In this document: in pieces, positions 41,308-50,526 of the stretch | Position numbering within the stretch: the stretch's first letter is position 1 | Layout of the letters: each line of letters starts with the position of its first letter | NCBI GenBank assembly: GCA_013416395.1 | Contig: JACCEP010000005.1 | Location: 62,001 to 126,000 of the forward strand | Source: Alcaligenaceae bacterium | GTDB lineage: Bacteria; Pseudomonadota; Gammaproteobacteria; Burkholderiales; Burkholderiaceae_B | DNA: 64,000 bases | Direction of reading: 5' to 3' | Position numbers and translations under genes: made by a program | The notes under the pieces: model-generated | What the model saw: the letters and a program-made list of their open reading frames with translations, nothing else | Databases searched by the model: none | What the model was told of the DNA's origin: nothing

Positions 41308-43281
41308 TTGATTCCTGAGTCATTTGTTCAGGATCTGCTCGCCCGTGTCGATGTGGTTGACGTCGTCGGGCGATATGTACAGCTGCGCAAGGGCGGGGCC
41401 AACTTGCTTGGCTTGTGCCCTTTTCACAATGAAAAATCCCCATCGTTCACTGTCAGTCCTTCCAAACAGTTTTACCACTGTTTTGGATGCGGAGCCCATG
41501 GTAGCGCCATAAGCTTTCTCATGGAGCATACCGGAGCCAGCTTTCCTGAAGCCGTCCGGTCTTTGGCTGCCAGTGCAGGCATGAGTGTGCCTGAAGAGCC
41601 GCGCAGCCCCAAACAGCGCGCTGCAGATAGCCGTAGAAAGCAAGAAGTGTCACGCCACCAGCAAGTGCTGGATATGGCGCAGGCGCATTATTTGCGTGAG
41701 CTAAAGGCTTCTCAGCAAGCTATTCGTTATCTGAAACAACGAGGGCTTACCGGTGAAATAGCGGCAAAGTTCGGTTTGGGCTGGTCTGGTAGTGATCGGC
41801 GCGGCTTGGCCACAGTGTTTCCCAATTACGAAGAAGCGATTCTGGTCGAATCGGGTTTGGTTATCGAGGCGGAAGACGGTCGTCGCTACGATCGCTTTCG
41901 TGAACGTATTATGTTTCCCATACGCAATACGCGGGGAAGCTTAATAGGTTTTGGCGGTCGGCTTATCCAGAAGGGCGAGCCCAAGTACTTGAATTCTCCC
42001 GAAACCAGTTTGTTTTCCAAGGGGCACGAGCTCTACGGGTTGTGGGAAGGGCGTTCAGGCATAAGATCCGAAGGTTATGTGCTGGTGGTCGAGGGCTATA
42101 TGGATGTGGTGGGCCTGGCCCAGCACGGGCTGTGTAATGCTGTGGCCACGTTAGGCACATCAACAACGCCGTTCCATATCCAGAAACTGTTGCGTGTAAG
42201 TAACAAGATCGTGTTCAGTTTTGATGGGGACAAGGCAGGGCGCAAGGCGGCATGGCGGGCATTGACCACGTGCTTGCCGATGGTGCGCGACGATGTGTCG
42301 ATGCGCTTTCTGTTTTTGCCCTCTGAGCATGATCCCGACTCGTATATACGCGCTTACGGGGCTGATGCGTTTCGGGCGTCCGCCAATGAGGCCGCGCCCT
42401 TGTCGCGATTTATGCTTGAAGAATTGGCTTCGCACCATGCCATGAACGAAGCAGAGGGCCGGGCGGCATGCGTGCATGAAGCCAAGCCATTGCTTTCACT
42501 GTTGCCAGAGAGCACATTGAGGCTGCAAATCGAGCGTGAGTTTGCCCGAATGGTGCAGCTGACGCCCGAAGAGCTGGCAGAAATGTTGCGTGATATGCCA
42601 GATCCGGCAGCTGGCGTGACGCCAGGGCATATAGTGGCTGGCAGATCGTGGGAGCAGTCACCAGAATCAGCGCGCGATGGCGTTATGTTGTCGAGCGATG
42701 CTGGTAGTGATGGGTATGATGAGCCTCCTGGCTTTATGGAAGACAGCGGCTACGCGGCAGAGGTTAATCTTCCTTATTTTGAGGAAGCGCCGCGGGCACC
42801 GCGGGCCAGAGGTGGGCGTACTCGCAAGACGAGTACTTCGCGTATGGTCACGCCATTGGCCAAGCGTTTGTTGCGTCTGTTGCTGGCTCATCCTGAACTT
42901 GTCAGCAACCTTGGCGACCAGCAGCTTGAAATTTTGGAGAATGGCCCCCATTTGGTATTGGTAAGAGACTTGATCACTCTTGCCAACCTGAGTGGAGCAC
43001 GACACGCAGGTGCATTAATGCAAGCTGCAGATCCGGGCTCGGATCTTGCTGCTGTGCTTATATCGATCACGCCTGAACTACTGGGCGAAGAGTTGCCCGA
43101 CCCTCAGGCTGAGTGGAGCGACGCCATGCATCGTATCGAACTCGAAGCCATTAAGGCGGAGCAGTCGGCGTTGATTGACGCCGGTCTCAAGGATGAGGCG
43201 TCGCGTAAGAGGTATCAAGAATTGACGCGTCGGATTGCATTGTTGCATAGCAATTCAGCGCGACAAAGTGCTGTAAAATAG
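41308..43281 (+). CDS. dnaG: DNA primase
   Basis: Makes RNA primers at the replication fork with DnaB. 657 residues. The start is TTG at 41308, immediately after the rpsU stop, giving MIPESFVQDLLARVDVVDVVG as in related species. Zinc-binding domain: CPFH ... CFGCGAHG. TOPRIM catalytic domain includes VEGYMDVVGLAQHG and FSFDGDKAGRKAAWRA. A poorly conserved linker (about 430-510) precedes the C-terminal DnaB-binding domain. The rare start next to the S21 stop suggests translational coupling that keeps primase low. Confidence 0.96.
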   Translation: MIPESFVQDLLARVDVVDVVGRYVQLRKGGANLLGLCPFHNEKSPSFTVSPSKQFYHCFGCGAHGSAISFLMEHTGASFPEAVRSLAASAGMSVPEEPRSPKQRAADSRRKQEVSRHQQVLDMAQAHYLRELKASQQAIRYLKQRGLTGEIAAKFGLGWSGSDRRGLATVFPNYEEAILVESGLVIEAEDGRRYDRFRERIMFPIRNTRGSLIGFGGRLIQKGEPKYLNSPETSLFSKGHELYGLWEGRSGIRSEGYVLVVEGYMDVVGLAQHGLCNAVATLGTSTTPFHIQKLLRVSNKIVFSFDGDKAGRKAAWRALTTCLPMVRDDVSMRFLFLPSEHDPDSYIRAYGADAFRASANEAAPLSRFMLEELASHHAMNEAEGRAACVHEAKPLLSLLPESTLRLQIEREFARMVQLTPEELAEMLRDMPDPAAGVTPGHIVAGRSWEQSPESARDGVMLSSDAGSDGYDEPPGFMEDSGYAAEVNLPYFEEAPRAPRARGGRTRKTSTSRMVTPLAKRLLRLLLAHPELVSNLGDQQLEILENGPHLVLVRDLITLANLSGARHAGALMQAADPGSDLAAVLISITPELLGEELPDPQAEWSDAMHRIELEAIKAEQSALIDAGLKDEASRKRYQELTRRIALLHSNSARQSAVK

Positions 43282-43507
43282 AAAGTTTCGCGAATTGTAG
43301 TTGTATCCAGCCCGCAGCCTCAGGCATGCAGGCCTGCCTGCCATTTCGCCTTGCAAACAAAGTAAGTCAAGGACGGGTTACCAAAACGGAGCAGCCAGGC
43401 CCATGTCAGCGTGTTGCGCAAGGTATGACGGCGTTCGCGCGTAAACAAGTTTGCCCTGCGGCATGCACGGCTAATGCCTTTGCATGTCTGCGAACACGGA
43501 AGCGACT
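43282..43507. promoter_or_regulatory. dnaG-rpoD spacer with an imperfect palindrome
   Basis: Some 226 bases with no gene seen. An inverted repeat GGCATGCAGG / CCTGCCTGCC (43323-43342) has a single mismatch. An internal rpoD promoter is expected here in such operons, but no clear -35/-10 pair was found. Confidence 0.3.
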
Positions 43508-45763
43508 ATGACCAAAGTGACTGGTAACACCCCTCAGGCTGTTGATAAGACAGCAAAGAAAGCGAAATCCCTTGCCGCCACCAAAGGTGTTGACAAGGCA
43601 GATGTGCAAGTAGGGGTCAGCGCTGACGCGGCAGGCAGCGTCGCCAAGACCCCGGCGAAAAAAGCTGCGGCTACCAAAGCCGCTACGAAAAAAACGGCAG
43701 TCAAAAAAGCAGCGCGCAAGACCGCTGCCAAAGCTGGCGAGCCTGCGGCCAAGAAAGCTGTGGGCAGGGTGCCCACCGGGCGCCGTCCGGGGCGTCCAGC
43801 CAAAAATGCCAATAATGACTCGGTCGATTTCAACGACGATGACAATGATAATGCTGAGGTAATTCCTGAGCTAAAGCCACTGCCCAAGCGGGGCAAGCGC
43901 GCCAAGGGCGAAAAGGATGCACCGACGCGCAGCCAGATGACGCCTGAAGAGCAAGAGGCCCGCCGCAATCGTCTAAAGATCCTGATCAAGCTGGGTAAAG
44001 ATCGTGGGTATCTTACCTATGGCGAGATCAATGATCACCTGCCCGATGATCTGGTCGACGCTGAGGCGATCGACGGCATCATCAGCACATTTAGCGACAT
44101 GGGTATTTCGGTCTACGATCAGGCACCTGACGCAGAAGCGCTGCTCATGAGTGACAACGCTCCCGTTGCAACGAGTGATGACGACGTTGAAGATGAAGCC
44201 GACGCCGCGCTTACCACTGTTGACTCTGATTTTGGCCGCACTACCGACCCGGTTCGCATGTATATGCGCGAAATGGGCACGGTCGAACTGCTTACACGTG
44301 AAGGCGAAATCGAAATCGCCAAGCGCATTGAAGACGGGCTCAAGCATATGGTCATGGCGATTGCCGCCTGCCCGACCACGGTCAACGAAATTCTGCAATA
44401 CGTACAGCGTGTACGCGATGGTGCTGCGCAAATTGATGAGGTCGTTGATGGCCTTGTTGATGAAGACGGCGAAGAATACGCAGGCGCTGGCGTCAGCGCG
44501 GGTGAAGATGATGACGGCCCAGCTGGCGGCATGAGCAGCAAGCAGCTCGAACACTTACGTACAAAGGCGCTCAAAAAGTTTGAAGTTATCAGCGTCTGGT
44601 TCGAGAAGATGCGTAAATCGTTTGAGCAAGAGGGCTACAAGGCACCCGTTTACATCGAGTCTCAGGAAGCCATTCTTAATGAGCTCATGGGTGTGCGCTT
44701 TACAGCCAAAATGGTTGAAAAACTAGCCGATACACTGCGTGAGCAGGTTGGTGAGGTGCGCAAACTTGAACGTGCTGTGCTGCATACGTGTGTAGACAGG
44801 GCGGGCATGCCGCGCGCCTATTTCATCAAGGCATTTCCGGGCAACGAGACCAATCTTGACTGGGTTATCGCTGAAGTGGCAGGCAACCACGCCTACTCCG
44901 AAACGCTTGAGCGTCACGTTCCGGCTGTTCAAGAACTGCAGCAAAAGCTTATTGACCTGCAACGTGCCGTCGTGCTGCCGCTTAAAGACCTCAAAGATGT
45001 CAACAAGCGCATGGCAACCGGCGAGGCCAAGGCCCGCAAAGCCAAGCGTGAGATGACAGAGGCTAACTTGCGTCTGGTCATTTCCATTGCTAAAAAGTAC
45101 ACCAACCGCGGCCTGCAGTTTCTTGACCTGATCCAGGAAGGCAATATCGGCTTGATGAAAGCGGTGGACAAGTTCGAGTACCGTCGCGGTTACAAGTTTT
45201 CAACTTACGCTACATGGTGGATTCGTCAGGCAATTACACGCTCTATTGCTGACCAGGCGCGCACCATCCGTATTCCGGTTCACATGATTGAAACCATCAA
45301 CAAAATGAACCGTATTAATCGTCAGATTTTGCAGGAAACCGGTGCTGAGCCTGATCCCGCAACGCTGGCGCAAAAAATGGATATGCCCGAAGACAAGGTT
45401 CGCAAAATCCTCAAGATCGCCAAAGAGCCCATTTCCATGGAAACGCCAATTGGTGACGACGATGATTCACATTTGGGCGATTTCATCGAAGACACCGGTA
45501 CGCTGTCGCCTTCCGAATGGGCGCTGCACGGTTCTATGCGCGATGTGGTCAAAGAGGTGCTTGATTCGCTTACACCACGCGAAGCCAAGGTTCTGCGCAT
45601 GCGTTTCGGTATCGAAATGAGCACAGACCAAACCCTTGAAGAGGTAGGCAAACAGTTTGATGTGACGCGTGAGCGTATTCGTCAGATCGAGGCCAAGGCA
45701 TTGCGCAAGTTGCGCCATCCTAGCCGCGCCGACAAGCTCAAGAGCTTTCTCGAAGGGCAGTAG
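43508..45763 (+). CDS. rpoD: RNA polymerase primary sigma factor (sigma-70)
   Basis: Housekeeping sigma factor. The ATG at 43508 is chosen because GGAAG lies 5-9 bases upstream; the ATG at 43484 adds eight residues. 751 residues. Region 1.2 begins [21 protein letters not shown], region 2 holds [26 protein letters not shown] and [14 protein letters not shown], region 4 ends with [22 protein letters not shown]. The first ~120 residues are unusual: Lys/Ala-rich histone-H1-like sequence ([19 protein letters not shown]) and an AT-hook-like motif [11 protein letters not shown]. The region-1 nonconserved spacer is acidic. Confidence 0.97.
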   Translation: MTKVTGNTPQAVDKTAKKAKSLAATKGVDKADVQVGVSADAAGSVAKTPAKKAAATKAATKKTAVKKAARKTAAKAGEPAAKKAVGRVPTGRRPGRPAKNANNDSVDFNDDDNDNAEVIPELKPLPKRGKRAKGEKDAPTRSQMTPEEQEARRNRLKILIKLGKDRGYLTYGEINDHLPDDLVDAEAIDGIISTFSDMGISVYDQAPDAEALLMSDNAPVATSDDDVEDEADAALTTVDSDFGRTTDPVRMYMREMGTVELLTREGEIEIAKRIEDGLKHMVMAIAACPTTVNEILQYVQRVRDGAAQIDEVVDGLVDEDGEEYAGAGVSAGEDDDGPAGGMSSKQLEHLRTKALKKFEVISVWFEKMRKSFEQEGYKAPVYIESQEAILNELMGVRFTAKMVEKLADTLREQVGEVRKLERAVLHTCVDRAGMPRAYFIKAFPGNETNLDWVIAEVAGNHAYSETLERHVPAVQELQQKLIDLQRAVVLPLKDLKDVNKRMATGEAKARKAKREMTEANLRLVISIAKKYTNRGLQFLDLIQEGNIGLMKAVDKFEYRRGYKFSTYATWWIRQAITRSIADQARTIRIPVHMIETINKMNRINRQILQETGAEPDPATLAQKMDMPEDKVRKILKIAKEPISMETPIGDDDDSHLGDFIEDTGTLSPSEWALHGSMRDVVKEVLDSLTPREAKVLRMRFGIEMSTDQTLEEVGKQFDVTRERIRQIEAKALRKLRHPSRADKLKSFLEGQ

Positions 45764-45787
45764 TCTGTCTGTGTTGATTGCGTAAAT

Positions 45788-45813
45788 AAACGGGGCTCAT
45801 ATGAGCCCCGTTT
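45788..45813. terminator. Bidirectional terminator after rpoD
   Basis: A perfect 26-base palindrome whose arms are AAACGGGGCTCAT (45788-45800) and its complement (45801-45813), ending in TTT. It lies 24 bases after rpoD and before pxpA. Confidence 0.75.
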
Positions 45814-45850
45814 GCTATGATGCTGAGGTTTTCAGCAAGGGAGCATAAAC

Positions 45851-46615
45851 ATGACCCGTACCATCGATCTGAACTGTGACATGGGCGAAAGTTTTGGGGT
45901 TTGGACATTGGGTAATGACCTTGAAGTCTTGCCGTACGTCACTTCTGCCAATATTGCCTGTGGGTTTCATGGCGGTGACCCTGGTGTTATGCGGCGCACA
46001 GTGGCTGCGGCGTTGAGGCACGGGGTTGCCTTGGGTGCACATCCTGGACTGCCTGACCTCATGGGTTTTGGCCGTCGCGTCATGGATATCAGCCCGCGCG
46101 AAGTCTATGACCTGGTTGTGGTACAGGTGGGCGCGCTGGCGGGTGTGGCGGCCAGTCAGGGAGCAGCCCTGCACCACGTCAAGGCGCATGGTGCACTCTA
46201 TAACATGGCGTCCAAAAATCGGGAGCTGGCCACGGCTATTGCCCAGGCTGTGCGCGATGTCGACGCTTCGTTGATTCTGTATGCGTTGGCTTCCACAGTG
46301 CAAGTCGAGGTGGCGCAAGAGCTTGGTCTTGCTGTGGCGCAAGAGGTATTTGCCGATCGTAGTTACCAAATTGACGGCAGCCTTACACCTCGCAAAGAGC
46401 CTGATGCCATGATTGTAGATGCCGATGTGTCGGTCAGACAGGTGTTGCGCATGGTGGAGCAAGGCAAGGTGGGCACGGTTCAGGGGGAAGACATTACAGT
46501 TTCGCCAGACACCCTCTGTATTCATGGCGATCAGCCCGGCGCCGCCATCTTTGCGCGTACCATACGGCAGGCGCTCGATGAGGCTGGCGTCACGGTAAGG
46601 GCTGCCGGAAGCTAA
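45851..46615 (+). CDS. pxpA: 5-oxoprolinase subunit A (LamB/YcsF family)
   Basis: Subunit of the ATP-dependent 5-oxoprolinase that recycles pyroglutamate to glutamate. 254 residues with the family signature IDLNCDMGESFG at the N terminus, SANIACGFHGGDP, and KAHGALYNM and HGDQPGA. AGGGAGCATAAAC precedes the ATG. The partner subunits PxpB and PxpC are not in this window; BenE-type transporter lies convergently just downstream. The catalytic complex would need subunits from elsewhere. Confidence 0.92.
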   Translation: MTRTIDLNCDMGESFGVWTLGNDLEVLPYVTSANIACGFHGGDPGVMRRTVAAALRHGVALGAHPGLPDLMGFGRRVMDISPREVYDLVVVQVGALAGVAASQGAALHHVKAHGALYNMASKNRELATAIAQAVRDVDASLILYALASTVQVEVAQELGLAVAQEVFADRSYQIDGSLTPRKEPDAMIVDADVSVRQVLRMVEQGKVGTVQGEDITVSPDTLCIHGDQPGAAIFARTIRQALDEAGVTVRAAGS

Positions 46616-46693
46616 TAATTGCGGATGCCCTGTGTTCTGATCTCTGAGTTCTGTGTTCTGAACTTTGTGCCGTGTGCCCTGCGCGTTAATTTT

Positions 46694-47860
46694 TTATCGG
46701 GTCGATCGACGCAGCATCAGATGCACCGACATGCCGAACACCAGCCCCCAAAAGGCGCTGCCTATGCCGAGCAGCGACATGCCTGACGCCGTACACACAA
46801 AGGTGACAAGCGCGGCCTCACGGCCGTGCTCGTCGCTTAGGGCAAGGGCCAGGCTGTTGCCTAAGGTGCCCAGCAGGGCGATCCCCGCAATGGCTGCGAT
46901 AAGTTCAACAGGAAATGCCGCAAAAAGCCCGACTACGGTGGCACCAAAAATACCCGTGAGCAGATAAAAAACCCCTGCCCAAATAGAAGCCTTGTAGCGC
47001 TGGCGAGGGTCAGGGTCTGCATCGGGGCTCATGCAAATGGCAGCAGTGATGGCGGCCAGGTTAAACGCAAACCCGCCAAATGGAGCGAGCACAACACCCA
47101 GGGCGCCCGTCCAGCTGATCAGTGGCGTGGCAGGGGTTTGGTAGCCGTTGGCGCGCAATACTGCCAGCCCGGGCACGTTTTGTGAGGTCATGGTCACAAT
47201 AAACAAAGGGACACCCACGCCAACCAGGGCAGACCATGAAAACTCGGGCTTCATGAAACGCGGTGTCGCGGGAAACCAGGCAAGGCCGTCGGCTTGGATG
47301 AGCCCGAGCGATGCTGCGCACGCGATACCGGCGACGAGCGCAAGCGGAACGGTATAGCGGGGCAACCAGATCCGTGCGAGCAAAAACGTAAGGAACATGA
47401 GGCCGGCCAATAGCCATTGTGTCTGCATGGCAAGGAATAAATCCATGCTGAAACGCAGGAGTATGCCAGCCAGCATGGCGCCCGCGATGTGGCGGGGCAT
47501 GTGTTGCATGAGGTTCTGAAACCAGCCGGTAACGCCACTGAGTGTGATGAGCAGCGATGAAAACAGGAACACGCCTGTTGCCTGTTCCATGGTGAGCCCC
47601 GAAAGGCTAGTGGCAAGAAGTGCTGCGCCGGGAGTTGACCAGGCGGTGAGCACGGGACTGCGATAGCGCAGTGACAGCCCAATGCAGCTGATGCCCATAC
47701 CAATACCGAGCGCCCACATCCACGAATTTAGCTCGGCATCGGTGGCTCCTGCCGCGTGGGCAGCCTGGAAAATAATAGCGACTGAGCTTGTATAGCCCAC
47801 CAGCACAGCAATGAAGCCGGCGGAAAGGTGAGACAGTTTTATCCAGTTACCCACACGCAT
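46694..47860 (-). CDS. benE: BenE-type benzoate/H+ symporter family transporter
   Basis: A 388-residue inner-membrane protein with about twelve hydrophobic segments, of the BenE family of nucleobase-cation-symporter-like carriers. The signature region QNVPGLAVLRANGYQTPATPLI and GGFAFNLAAITAAICMSPDADPDP is present. Benzoate is the substrate of the best-known member; many members lie outside benzoate operons, so the substrate here is open. No ben or cat genes are adjacent. The start MRVGNWIKLSHLSAGFIAVL fits the family. Confidence 0.85.
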   Translation of the reverse strand: MRVGNWIKLSHLSAGFIAVLVGYTSSVAIIFQAAHAAGATDAELNSWMWALGIGMGISCIGLSLRYRSPVLTAWSTPGAALLATSLSGLTMEQATGVFLFSSLLITLSGVTGWFQNLMQHMPRHIAGAMLAGILLRFSMDLFLAMQTQWLLAGLMFLTFLLARIWLPRYTVPLALVAGIACAASLGLIQADGLAWFPATPRFMKPEFSWSALVGVGVPLFIVTMTSQNVPGLAVLRANGYQTPATPLISWTGALGVVLAPFGGFAFNLAAITAAICMSPDADPDPRQRYKASIWAGVFYLLTGIFGATVVGLFAAFPVELIAAIAGIALLGTLGNSLALALSDEHGREAALVTFVCTASGMSLLGIGSAFWGLVFGMSVHLMLRRSTR

Positions 47861-47947
47861 GTTTACACAAAGCCGAAGAGGTGAGGCCGATATGCTATCA
47901 CTGTGAGGCCTTTGTGTACCGAGCCCTTGGTATTTTATGTTTTGCCT

Positions 47948-47987
47948 TTGATTAACTTGTTTAAATTGAATGTAATGTTATAACATT
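47948..47987 (+). promoter_or_regulatory. Promoter of znuD overlapped by a Zur-type box
   Basis: TTGATT (47948-47953), a 17-base spacer and TGTAAT (47971-47976) make a sigma-70-like promoter. A perfect palindrome AATGTTATAACATT at 47974-47987 covers the -10 box and contains the TGTTATAACA core found in proteobacterial Zur operators. Binding by zinc-loaded Zur would block RNA polymerase. Confidence 0.75.
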
Positions 47988-48024
47988 TCGTTTCTGTTTA
48001 AATCGTTTATAAAAGGGGAAACCT

Positions 48025-50094
<2,070 letters not shown>

Positions 50095-50241
50095 TTAGAC
50101 GTAGTTCACTTGCTGCGCGTCCGCATCAGGCCATTTGGCGGGTTGTTGTCGGAGAGAAGGGCTTGTTGAGGGGTCGCGCAGCAGATTTAACGTTACAGAG
50201 AGGAGGCGGCAGGCGCATCAGGGCAAGTGTGACGTGGCTGG

Positions 50242-50464
50242 TATAACAAGAAGGGTATAAGAAGACACGCGTACGAAGTAGGACGCATCGATTCAGGTAA
50301 AACGGGTCAGCTGAAATGGGTCAGGTGAAACGGATCAGGTATAACGAGCCAAGTACAACAGTCAGATACAACGGAATAGCCACAACGGAATAGCTACAAC
50401 AAGACGGGTACAACAGGACGGCCACAACGGGACAGGTACAACGGGACGGGTACAACAGGACGGG
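50242..50464 (+). repeat. 14-bp minisatellite upstream of the quinoprotein dehydrogenase
   Basis: Twelve tandem units run from 50298 to 50464, all 14 bases except one of 13 (50354-50366). Late units are near TACAACGGGACGGG, early units near TGAAACGGATCAGG; divergence increases leftwards. More decayed copies (such as TATAACAAGAAGGG at 50242) extend the array to about 50242. The unit is not a multiple of three and no gene spans it. It fills most of the spacer between znuD and the next gene and ends 63 bases before that gene's ATG, so it may contain or space its promoter. Confidence 0.9.
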
Positions 50465-50526
50465 TACAGCGTGTGCGATCAGCGCTGGGTAAGTGTTTTT
50501 TGTTCAATTTTGCTTCAGGTGAATCC

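Noticed and set aside
50298-50464. CRISPR or plasmid-type iterons at the 14-bp repeats
   Set aside because: There are no spacers, no cas or rep genes nearby, and units are graded in decay as in a minisatellite.
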